From positions 1 through 5,209 of the forward strand of contig JALWJV010000160.1 in the NCBI GenBank assembly GCA_026996955.1: a stretch of DNA of 5,209 bases. The letters are read 5' to 3'. Positions 1 to 5,209 of the stretch are shown here, in pieces (within the stretch, counting starts at the first letter, position 1; every line of letters starts with the position of its first letter). Source of the stretch: Deltaproteobacteria bacterium. GTDB taxonomy: Bacteria; Desulfobacterota; Dissulfuribacteria; Dissulfuribacterales; QOAL01. The position numbers and the translations under genes were made by a program. The notes beneath the pieces were generated by a model, which was not told the origin of the DNA, searched no databases, and saw only the letters and a list, made by a program, of their open reading frames with translations.

Positions 1-40
1 ATACTGTTAGAATTCCGAGCGTAGGCACGAGATGTTTCAT
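1..40 (-). CDS. Partial gene at window edge: N-terminal start of a probable exported or membrane protein
   Basis: An ATG at 38-40 on the minus strand overlaps the TGA stop of the DUF2092-like gene (37-39) in an ATGA arrangement, and its frame stays open to the window edge. The 13 visible residues read MKHLVPTLGILTV: a short basic start followed by hydrophobic residues, as in a signal peptide or first membrane helix. A strong Shine-Dalgarno sequence AAGGAG lies at 49-54 (minus), 8 bases before the ATG and inside the end of the upstream gene. The overlap and this site make a real start likely. The overlap also suggests co-expression with the DUF2092-like protein. Product, length and family cannot be told from 13 residues. 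Confidence 0.6.
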   Translation of the reverse strand, partial: MKHLVPTLGILTV

Positions 41-828
41 TTGCTAATCTCCTTTTTGATAGTTTTATTTACAATCTGAGCCTGTTCTTTGGTGAGGAAT
101 TCAATTTTTTCCGCGCCCTTGGGAGGTGTAAAGATGAAATCCTTGCCGGAAATTTTTGTTTCAGTTTTGAAATCCAAGATGTCAATTATATACTCAGGTG
201 CACCAGTGAGCCATTTGGACGTTATTATGTAACGGCGGGGTATGGGGCGCTTGCCGTCTTCAATCCACATTTGCCAGTCAACCTCGCCGCTCCTGAATGC
301 CACATGGTGACATTTGATGCCGTTAAGCTCGGTTTTGCCGAGATATATTCCTGATGTTACATCAGCCATCAGGGCAGCGTAGATATCATCCACAAAGAGG
401 TCGCTGCCAGGTGCGTTAAGACCAAGCTCCTGGGAGGCATAGTCCAGGGCCTCAGAGACATTGGCCGGTACCTTTGCCGTTGCATACATGTTGAGATTGC
501 GGCTGTACAGGGTAAGCGTGCCGTCATGAATGTAAAAATCCTGGTTTCTTATTGTGCCCTTCCTGTGGGCATAAAGGTTCCCCGGCCTTTTCATCTTTAC
601 TTTCACGCTGTTTACAAACATGATCTTCTGGCCGGAATCAAGAATGGATTCATAATAGTTCTGGGTAACTGCTGAAAACTGTTTCAATGACCCCATGAAG
701 TCGCTCATCTTTTTAAGGATGGCATCTGCCTCGGGATCGACCTTTTGTTCCTGTGCGCTGACCGCAGCAGCAAAAATAAAGGTGATTGCAAATATCGAGC
801 ATGTAATGATCAATTTTAACCTGTTCAT
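37..828 (-). CDS. Exported DUF2092-family protein
   Basis: A 263-residue secreted protein of unknown biochemical role. Residues 1-25 form a type I signal peptide: MNRLK basic start, hydrophobic core, and a predicted cut at AVSA|QEQ. The cysteine at 10 lies in the core and is not a lipobox, so the mature protein should be soluble in the periplasm. The mature part resembles DUF2092: an early helical stretch around DPEADAILKKMSDFMGSL (31-48), a strand with YIHDGTLTLYSR (99-110), PGSDLF (140-145), then GIKCHHVAFRS (170-180), DWQMWIEDG (184-192) and PIPRRYIITSKW (195-206). The family is thought to have a LolA/LolB-like half-barrel that could hold a hydrophobic ligand; that is family-level inference. 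An AGGAGG at 840-845 (minus) lies 11 bases before the ATG, and no alternative in-frame start is evident between them. The stop overlaps the next gene as ATGA. The DUF2092 assignment is by remembered motif pattern, without a profile search. Confidence 0.8.
   Translation of the reverse strand: MNRLKLIITCSIFAITFIFAAAVSAQEQKVDPEADAILKKMSDFMGSLKQFSAVTQNYYESILDSGQKIMFVNSVKVKMKRPGNLYAHRKGTIRNQDFYIHDGTLTLYSRNLNMYATAKVPANVSEALDYASQELGLNAPGSDLFVDDIYAALMADVTSGIYLGKTELNGIKCHHVAFRSGEVDWQMWIEDGKRPIPRRYIITSKWLTGAPEYIIDILDFKTETKISGKDFIFTPPKGAEKIEFLTKEQAQIVNKTIKKEISK
49..54 (-). promoter_or_regulatory. Shine-Dalgarno site for the edge gene
   Basis: AAGGAG on the minus strand sits 8 bases before the ATG at 38-40. 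It lies within the last codons of the DUF2092-like gene. This near-ideal spacing is the main support for the truncated downstream gene. Confidence 0.65.
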
Positions 829-839
829 GATGAAAAGAA

Positions 840-845
840 CCTCCT
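840..845 (-). promoter_or_regulatory. Shine-Dalgarno site of the DUF2092-like gene
   Basis: AGGAGG on the minus strand, 11 bases before the ATG at 826-828. The match is strong and the spacing somewhat long. It fixes the start of the gene. Confidence 0.55.
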
Positions 846-926
846 GGCGCTGAATTATGACGCCTAAATAGTGATTGATGGTAAAGAATAAGGGAAAAGA
901 CTCGAATTATAGTATCACATGTCACC

Positions 927-955
927 ATTATACGGAACTGCTATATAAATGTATG
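927..955 (-). promoter_or_regulatory. Candidate sigma70-type promoter for the DUF2092-like gene
   Basis: On the minus strand a perfect TATAAT (927-932) is preceded at exactly 17 bases by CATACA (950-955), which matches TTGACA at three of six positions. Transcription would start near 920 and leave a leader of about 90 bases. A second perfect TATAAT lies 21 bases downstream (906-911) but has no recognisable -35 element, and could be chance in AT-rich DNA. No experimental start is known. Confidence 0.35.
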
Positions 956-1066
956 TGCTGCTAGCTCAGCGAGGTACCAGCAAGTTTCGTGATTTTGACT
1001 GAAGCGAGCCTTAGAAAATAAGAAATTATTCACCGGAACGGAAAAACAAGGCCATTTACGAACCAT

Positions 1067-1087
1067 ACTGTTAATACGCTGAACAGT
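1067..1087. repeat. Short dyad, possible operator
   Basis: ACTGTT (1067-1072) and AACAGT (1082-1087) form a perfect 6-bp inverted repeat around a 9-base spacer, so the half-site centres are 15 bases apart. It lies about 50 bases upstream of the candidate PilZ-gene -35 element. The placement would suit a regulator site, but a 6-bp dyad is expected by chance fairly often in a spacer of this length. Confidence 0.2.
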
Positions 1088-1134
1088 TACGGGAAGATTT
1101 GAAAGGCCCAAGTAAAAAAAACAGGTAATTACAG

Positions 1135-1163
1135 TTGCTTTATCTTGTTATAGTTTCTATCAT
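1135..1163 (+). promoter_or_regulatory. Candidate sigma70-type promoter for the PilZ gene
   Basis: TTGCTT (1135-1140) is followed after exactly 17 bases by TATCAT (1158-1163). The -10 matches TATAAT at five of six positions and the -35 matches at three of six. Transcription would begin near 1170, giving a leader of about 100 bases before the GTG start. I see no riboswitch architecture in that leader. Confidence 0.4.
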
Positions 1164-1260
1164 ACACTTAAATAAATGAACTATGTTGAATGAGTATAAA
1201 GTACAATCTGTAAGATGCAGATATCTATTGATCCTGTGAGAAATGCGATAGAATCGAGCC

Positions 1261-1265
1261 GGAGG
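1261..1265 (+). promoter_or_regulatory. Shine-Dalgarno site that fixes the GTG start of the PilZ gene
   Basis: GGAGG lies 5 bases before the GTG at 1271. Reading upstream in frame reaches a TGA at 1229-1231 without any ATG, so the GTG is the only start that is well placed and keeps the RxxxR motif. Confidence 0.75.
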
Positions 1266-1270
1266 AACAA

Positions 1271-1741
1271 GTGATTTTCAATGAGGCCAGGCGTTCCAAA
1301 CGCTATATAGCCCTGCTGCCTGTTTCCATTGAGGCGGTTGACCTTGATGGCAATCATAAGGCAGGGCCATGGTCAGGCAGGATTATTGATATCTCAAAAC
1401 ACGGGGCAAGCCTGTTTCTCACCAGGGTTATGGACGGACAGTATCATATCTGTTTTTCAGTGCAGGAAAACAGTGATCACCTGATTAAAATTGAGGTCTT
1501 TCAGTCTGCCCCGGGTGATATTGCTGACAGCGATGATAACACCGTAACATCCATGAAGCCTGTAACAGATGGTGATAACAAACCGATTATCCTCAAGGCA
1601 AGGCCGGTATGGATGGACAGCTATGATTATAATGATCTTGTAGCCTTCAAGATGGGCGTTGAATTTCTGGAAAAACCCTCGCGCTCAGAGATGTCTGCCC
1701 TGAAGGAGGCAATGAAGAGACAGATGTCCTCTTTCGGATAA
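1271..1741 (+). CDS. PilZ-domain protein (predicted c-di-GMP receptor)
   Basis: A 156-residue cytoplasmic protein consisting of one PilZ domain. Both c-di-GMP-binding signatures are visible: RxxxR at R7-R11 (in ARRSKRY) and the D/NxSxxG motif at D40-G45 (DISKHG). The C-terminal half carries the usual closing strands, ARPVWMDS (110-117) and FKMGVEFLE (126-134), then a helix (137-151). Between the core strands lies a long insert (about 79-104), rich in Asp, Asn and Ser, that is not typical of minimal PilZ domains of about 100-120 residues. Translation starts at GTG behind GGAGG; no other start would keep the first motif. With both signatures intact, c-di-GMP binding is likely by family knowledge. 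There is no attached output domain, so it would act by contacting a partner that cannot be named. It is the only plus-strand gene here and ends 3 bases from the converging DUF3592 gene. Confidence 0.88.
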   Translation: MIFNEARRSKRYIALLPVSIEAVDLDGNHKAGPWSGRIIDISKHGASLFLTRVMDGQYHICFSVQENSDHLIKIEVFQSAPGDIADSDDNTVTSMKPVTDGDNKPIILKARPVWMDSYDYNDLVAFKMGVEFLEKPSRSEMSALKEAMKRQMSSFG

Positions 1742-1744
1742 TTT

Positions 1745-2230
1745 CTAGTAAAGCTCCCTCCTGCGCCTCTTCTTTCGCCTTATCAGGGGCCACATCAAAG
1801 ATACAGTTATAAGCCCAACTCCCCAAAGGAAATATATGCTCCAGTCAAGGCCTGGCTCAAGCATTGACTGTGCCGGGTTGTCAGGATTGTAATAAACCTT
1901 TACCGCCTTCCCTGAAGGATATTTTTTTAAAAGGCTGTTGATCCTGTCTTCTGATGCAAAACACTGCCAGCCGGCATTAAGGCGATGGCCTTCAAGAGCT
2001 GTGTCACCGGCAAGGTAGAGATAGTCAAGTTCCAGACAAAGGCGTGCAACTCTGATCCTGCTGTTTGTAATCCTTGCCTCTTTAACCTTTGACTGTATGA
2101 TCCTGCCCTGTGCCACAGGCCAGGATTTTGCCTGCCATGCCTCCTTTGCCTTGACTGTGCCAAGAGCAATGGCAAAGAGCCCCAGGCAGAGAAATATGTA
2201 TATAAATATCCGTGTGCTGGTTCGTCTCAT
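1745..2230 (-). CDS. DUF3592-family two-helix inner-membrane protein
   Basis: A 161-residue membrane protein. Topology read from the sequence: short basic N-terminus (MRRTSTR), first membrane helix at about 8-26, an extracytoplasmic domain at about 27-130, second helix at about 131-150, and a very basic cytoplasmic tail RRKKRRRRELY. The positive ends place both termini in the cytoplasm. The loop starts with WPVAQGRIIQSKV (37-49) and ends with YPSGKAVKVYYNPDNPAQS (104-122), the hallmark of DUF3592: a beta-rich stretch ending in a V-x-Y-x-P-x-N/D-P pattern before the second helix. Cys65 and Cys90 could form a disulfide in the loop. The start ATG overlaps the TGA of the Hsp70 gene (ATGA). No good Shine-Dalgarno precedes it; the nearest purine-rich stretch, AGGGAT at 2245-2250, is 14 bases away. 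Translation therefore probably depends on ribosomes finishing the Hsp70 frame. Function is unknown for the family. Confidence 0.82.
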   Translation of the reverse strand: MRRTSTRIFIYIFLCLGLFAIALGTVKAKEAWQAKSWPVAQGRIIQSKVKEARITNSRIRVARLCLELDYLYLAGDTALEGHRLNAGWQCFASEDRINSLLKKYPSGKAVKVYYNPDNPAQSMLEPGLDWSIYFLWGVGLITVSLMWPLIRRKKRRRRELY

Positions 2231-5082
2231 GAGTCACTGCCACTATCCCTGTCTGCAGTGGTATCATCTCCCATTACTAGGCCCTCTGGCAGGCTCTCTC
2301 CAAAGGCAGTGTTTCTCTCTGCCCCCTCAATGGGAATGACTTCCCGTAAAGGCCTGCGCTGTTCCATGGTTGCCCCAATGGTTTCAAGCCAGACGTCTAT
2401 CTCTTCAAGGGCAGAAGTTGCAAGGTCACGGCTCCTGTCACCTGTAAGACGTGCAAGGGATATTATGCACGGGATAACTTGCTTTGCAGTAATTTCCTTT
2501 TTTCTGATGGTTTCAATCCATGACCAGACCTCTGTTGGAGGCACTGTCTTGTTTGCAGGCCCGTATAGTAACTGACGGGCTCCAACCCTTGAAAGTGCCC
2601 AGAACACACCGTTCCATGCATCTGGTCTTACTGCATCTGAAACAAGCTTTCTGCCAAGCTGTATCTTGTCCTTTACATCAAGGCGTTCAAGCCCTGCCGC
2701 AAAGAACCACATCTGCCTCATTTCCTCTGGCGGAACCTTGAGTTTTTTGGCAGCAGGTTTTTTGCGGCGTTTTTTCTTCTGCTGTTCCGGTAATATTGCC
2801 CTTGCCATGGAGGAATATATCTGCTTCTGGTGTCCTGCCCCAAGACCTGCCGAGACCCTGCGCCAGAATATCCACCATTGAAGCCTGTTTTCCACCTGGT
2901 TTCCTCCGGCAAGGCCTTCAAAATAGAGGGGCCATACCTGTTTCATGCGCCAGGAATCTGTTAACTCTCCGGTTCCAGGCCTTAGACAGAAACCTGCAAG
3001 GTTAAACCAGCGTGCCTCGTGTTCATTTGAAAGCCTTCTTCCCTTTCTGACCTCAAGAAGGGTGTCTGCTAGTGCCCTAAGTACCGGAAGGGACCAGAGG
3101 TTTTTCTCCATGCCCAGGACCTCTGAAAGACGGGGCATAAGCTCCCTGGGTGAAACTGCCTCATCGGCTTTTTTAGCGCTGAAACAGGTTTTTATGAGCC
3201 TGGATGCCTGTTCCACAGCCGCCTTGTCTTCATCAGAAAGCCGTGTGTCAAGAGCCTTTGTTTTTTGTTTGGGGCTTGCAGGAGATGCAACAGTTACACC
3301 TTCAACCTCAGGGGCCATTTCAGCGCCCCTGGAATCATCCCTTAACTGGAACTGCAGCCTCCACCTGTGCGGGGTGTCTGTGGACTGGCAGTATAGCTCA
3401 AGTGTGCCAATGGCTGTAACTTCTGCAGCAAGGTGAATGGGAATCTGTGTGTCCCTGCCCTTTTTCCCGTACTTCAGAACGGTTTGAAGTGGCGGAAGCT
3501 TGACCATGGTGTCAGGATCAATATCCACAACATCTCCAGCCCTGTCACCCTGCCTGATTGTTGAGCTATAGAGAGAGAATTTCACCGGCCTGTTGGTTTT
3601 TACGCTGAAATTTCTCTCAAGCTCAACTCTGTTTCCCTCCTCTGTGCCCCTTTCAAGCAGGCAGACCGCCTTGGGCCCAGAGCCTTTGCCCTGTGTGGCA
3701 ATGCCTGCAAAGTATGCCCTTGGGATTCCTCCCCCAACCCGTAATCCCAGGCCGTGACGTACAAGCCCGTAATAGACTGCGCCCCATGAGATGGCAAGGT
3801 CAAGAGAGTGGCTTTCAAGCTCTCTTACCTCTGAACCTGCCCACTCTGAAAGGAGCGATGTGAAACGTTTCCTTAGCATACGGGGTTTCAGGGAGCCGCC
3901 ATTGTAGAGCACAACAGAGGGCATGCGCCCCTTTGCATGGCGTTTGATGAATCTTAAAAGGTGCCTGGTCACAGCAGGATCAGAGCAGAAGGGAAGGCCC
4001 ATCTCCTTGAGGCCCGTGCCCTTGTCTTCAGAAAGTGCAGCATCATCAGGGGAGATCTCAGGATAGAATCCATCAAGAAGTACCTGTTTAACTTCATCCC
4101 TGGTGATGTCAGTGGTTACAGTACCTCCTACCAGTGAGCGTCCCCGTCCGGAAAGCCTTATGGTAACACTCTCGGCATTTTCATCACCGAAAAGCCGCTC
4201 CTTTGCCTCCCTGCACTGATGGTACAGGGTCTGCCAGCGGGATATCCCCATGTCTTTGATGCCAAGTTTCTTCTCTGCAAGAGCTGCAATGGCAAGATCC
4301 ATGTTGTCGCCGCCAAGAAGCAGGTGTTCGCCAACAGCAACACGTTCAAGCCTTGGGCCATCTTCATTTGAGACGCAGGAGATAAGGGTAAAGTCTGAAG
4401 TGCCCCCTCCAATATCGCACACTAACAATAAATCTTCAGGCTTGATCCTGTCCTGCCACGAATCTTCGTGGCCTGAAAGCCATGCGTAAAAGGCTGCCAG
4501 TGGCTCTTCAAGAAGTACAACGTTTTCAAGCCCTGCCTGTCTGGCTGCCTGGAGCGTAAGTTCCCGTGCCACCTGGTCAAAGGAGGCAGGAACCGTAAGG
4601 ACTATTGTCTGCTCCTCCATGGGGGCAGGCATTTCATGGTTCCACGCCTCTTTCATGTGCTGGATATATCGTGAAGAGGCAGTGATGGGCGAGATTTTTG
4701 AAACCTCGTCACCTGCTCCCCAGGGAAGGATGGGGGCGTCCCGGTCAACTCCTCCGTGGCATAGCCAGCTCTTTGCAGATGATACCAGCCTGCCTGGAAC
4801 AACACTTCCCTGGTTCCTGGCAAACTCCCCCACTGCATAACTGCGTTCCCTGTCCCAGGGAAGCGAAAGGGTGCCCTGTTTCAGATCAAATTCACCAGGG
4901 AGATAGAGAAATGAAGGAAGGGACGTGCGTTTGCTTGTAACACCAGGGCCTGTTAGCTGGAGTATATGAAAGCTGTGTATCTGTATTGATCCCGGCACTG
5001 TCTCATGGAGGTCAACGTAACCCACTGCGGAGTTTGTGGTGCCAAGATCAATACCTATTATATATCTGTTTTTGTTTGACAT
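2227..5082 (-). CDS. Hsp70/DnaK-family protein with C-terminal DUF3731-like extension
   Basis: A 951-residue protein, about 310 longer than DnaK. The N-terminal actin-like ATPase domain (about 7-445) has phosphate-1 IGIDLGTTNS (9-18), a lysine at 104 in the position expected for DnaK's catalytic Lys70, VPASF (164-168) with LLEEPLAAFYAW (190-201), phosphate-2 VCDIGGGTSDF (221-231) and the adenosine motif VVLYNGGSLKP (390-400), so ATP binding looks intact. A beta-rich part at about 450-590 takes the place of the substrate-binding domain, but the DVLLLDVTPLSLG-type linker cannot be recognised; GLRVGGGIPRAYFAGI (446-461) stands there. Residues from about 615 to 915 are helical and resemble DUF3731, a domain described in association with Hsp70: RWFNLAGFCLRPG (691-703), then DSWRMKQVWPLYFEGL (709-724). 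Inside is a basic patch (about 768-782), and the end is acidic. Probably an unorthodox chaperone or ATPase scaffold. It is the first gene of a coupled pair with the DUF3592 protein. No strong Shine-Dalgarno precedes its ATG. The DUF3731 limits are from memory. Confidence 0.88.
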   Translation of the reverse strand: MSNKNRYIIGIDLGTTNSAVGYVDLHETVPGSIQIHSFHILQLTGPGVTSKRTSLPSFLYLPGEFDLKQGTLSLPWDRERSYAVGEFARNQGSVVPGRLVSSAKSWLCHGGVDRDAPILPWGAGDEVSKISPITASSRYIQHMKEAWNHEMPAPMEEQTIVLTVPASFDQVARELTLQAARQAGLENVVLLEEPLAAFYAWLSGHEDSWQDRIKPEDLLLVCDIGGGTSDFTLISCVSNEDGPRLERVAVGEHLLLGGDNMDLAIAALAEKKLGIKDMGISRWQTLYHQCREAKERLFGDENAESVTIRLSGRGRSLVGGTVTTDITRDEVKQVLLDGFYPEISPDDAALSEDKGTGLKEMGLPFCSDPAVTRHLLRFIKRHAKGRMPSVVLYNGGSLKPRMLRKRFTSLLSEWAGSEVRELESHSLDLAISWGAVYYGLVRHGLGLRVGGGIPRAYFAGIATQGKGSGPKAVCLLERGTEEGNRVELERNFSVKTNRPVKFSLYSSTIRQGDRAGDVVDIDPDTMVKLPPLQTVLKYGKKGRDTQIPIHLAAEVTAIGTLELYCQSTDTPHRWRLQFQLRDDSRGAEMAPEVEGVTVASPASPKQKTKALDTRLSDEDKAAVEQASRLIKTCFSAKKADEAVSPRELMPRLSEVLGMEKNLWSLPVLRALADTLLEVRKGRRLSNEHEARWFNLAGFCLRPGTGELTDSWRMKQVWPLYFEGLAGGNQVENRLQWWIFWRRVSAGLGAGHQKQIYSSMARAILPEQQKKKRRKKPAAKKLKVPPEEMRQMWFFAAGLERLDVKDKIQLGRKLVSDAVRPDAWNGVFWALSRVGARQLLYGPANKTVPPTEVWSWIETIRKKEITAKQVIPCIISLARLTGDRSRDLATSALEEIDVWLETIGATMEQRRPLREVIPIEGAERNTAFGESLPEGLVMGDDTTADRDSGSDS

Positions 5083-5090
5083 GTTTTAAG

Positions 5091-5119
5091 TTATGGGGAG
5101 ATGGATTTTATGTGTTAAG
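5091..5119 (-). promoter_or_regulatory. Possible sigma32 (heat-shock) type promoter for the Hsp70 gene
   Basis: On the minus strand CTTAAC (5114-5119) and CCCCATAA (5091-5098) are separated by 15 bases. The sigma32 pattern is roughly CTTGAA, 11-16 bases, CCCCATNT, so the -35 matches four of six positions and the -10 matches CCCCAT in full. The -10 ends only 8 bases before the ATG, so the transcript would be leaderless or nearly so. A sigma70-like alternative, CTGAAC then 15 bases then TAAAAT, overlaps the same region. Both are weak predictions. Confidence 0.28.
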
Positions 5120-5176
5120 CGTATTGTTCAGGTTATGTATCGAATGTTCATCCAATATTACCACAGGGGACATATT

Positions 5177-5198
5177 ATTTCACGATTGGCAGTGAAAT
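5177..5198. repeat. Perfect palindrome, possible dispersed (REP-like) repeat
   Basis: ATTTCAC (5177-5183) and GTGAAAT (5192-5198) form a 7-bp perfect inverted repeat with an 8-base loop (5184-5191). It is flanked on the left by CAGGGGACATATT (5164-5176). A hairpin next to a GGGGACA stretch in an intergenic spacer resembles palindromic repeats mobilised by REP-associated tyrosine transposases. Only one copy is visible, so the repeat nature is unproven. With no T-run after the stem on either strand, it is not a convincing terminator. Confidence 0.35.
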
Positions 5199-5209
5199 TA
5201 GGGTATTTT

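Larger units (their letters stand above)
829..1270. other. Divergent intergenic region of 442 bases
   Basis: This AT-rich spacer separates the DUF2092-like gene (minus) from the PilZ gene (plus). It holds minus-strand promoter-like elements near 906-955, a plus-strand candidate promoter at 1135-1163, a 6-bp dyad at 1067-1087 and the ribosome binding sites of both genes. I see no open frame with a credible start and coding pattern, and no complete RNA gene. A tRNA-like fragment near 955-1000 does not fold as a tRNA. The stretch between about 983 and 1060 holds nothing I can name. Confidence 0.7.
5083..5209. other. Upstream region of the Hsp70 gene
   Basis: These 127 bases precede the Hsp70 start and run to the window edge. 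They hold the candidate heat-shock promoter (5091-5119) and the palindrome (5177-5198). On the minus strand the bases just before the ATG read CCCCATAACTTAAAAC, with no purine-rich Shine-Dalgarno. No credible coding region is seen, and the next gene to the right lies outside the window. Confidence 0.6.

Noticed and set aside
713..928. Minus-strand frame of 71 codons overlapping the start of the DUF2092-like gene, with a Cys-rich end.
   Set aside because: It is out of frame with a signal-peptide-bearing gene that has its own Shine-Dalgarno site, and the product shows no sensible domain.
956..982. Inverted repeat TGCTG / CAGCA with a 17-base loop in the divergent spacer.
   Set aside because: The stem is only 5 bp with a long loop and no T-run, so it is neither a convincing terminator nor a clear operator.
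955..1005. tRNA-like D-arm sequence: TAGCTCAG followed by GGTA and AGCA near 962-982, with a possible anticodon loop TTCGTGA.
   Set aside because: The D-stem has a mismatch, the anticodon stem is poor, there is no GGTTCRA-type T-arm downstream and no 3' acceptor strand matching GTGCTGC. At most it is a chance match or a decayed fragment.
1..1075. ATACTGTTA occurs at 1-9 and again at 1065-1073.
   Set aside because: The second copy is ATACTGTTA within CATACTGTTAATAC and similarity stops at nine bases; with one copy inside a coding region this is best explained by chance.
2258..2575. Plus-strand open frame (105 codons) antisense to the 3' part of the Hsp70 gene.
   Set aside because: It is a shadow of the coding frame on the other strand, with no recognisable protein features.
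2945..3436. Long plus-strand open frame (163 codons) opposite the Hsp70 gene.
   Set aside because: It lies wholly inside a well-supported gene on the other strand, has a Ser-rich composition typical of antisense frames, shows no domain and has no convincing ribosome binding site.

Overview
The window looks like a chromosomal piece of a mid-GC Gram-negative bacterium. The protein families point to the Desulfobacterota (the former delta-proteobacteria): a DnaK-like protein with a C-terminal DUF3731-type extension, a DUF3592 membrane protein, a DUF2092-type exported protein and a single-domain PilZ c-di-GMP receptor. The lineage is inferred from the family mix and not from any marker gene. No rRNA, tRNA, CRISPR array, integrase or transposase gene is present.

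Layout. Positions 1-828 (minus strand) hold an exported DUF2092-like protein. Its stop codon overlaps, as ATGA, the start of a further gene that runs off the left edge; only 13 codons of that gene are visible, behind a very good ribosome binding site. Positions 829-1270 are a 442-base AT-rich divergent spacer with candidate promoters in both directions. Positions 1271-1741 (plus) encode a small PilZ protein starting at GTG. Only 3 bases later it meets the stop codon of a minus-strand pair: a two-helix DUF3592 protein (1745-2230), preceded on its strand by a 951-residue Hsp70-family protein (2227-5082) and joined to it by another ATGA overlap. Positions 5083-5209 lie upstream of the Hsp70 gene. 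They hold a possible heat-shock-type promoter and a short perfect palindrome that may be part of a dispersed repeat.

How the genes may work together. The clearest functional unit is the Hsp70-DUF3592 pair, a non-canonical cytoplasmic chaperone-like ATPase translationally coupled to a small inner-membrane protein. The DUF2092 protein and the edge gene form a second coupled unit, probably both acting in the envelope. The PilZ protein is probably monocistronic and would link c-di-GMP to an unknown target. Nothing in the sequence ties the three units to one pathway. The most unusual part is the Hsp70: its nucleotide-binding motifs are intact, no DnaK-type interdomain linker can be recognised, and the helical lid is replaced by about 330 residues containing a strongly basic patch.
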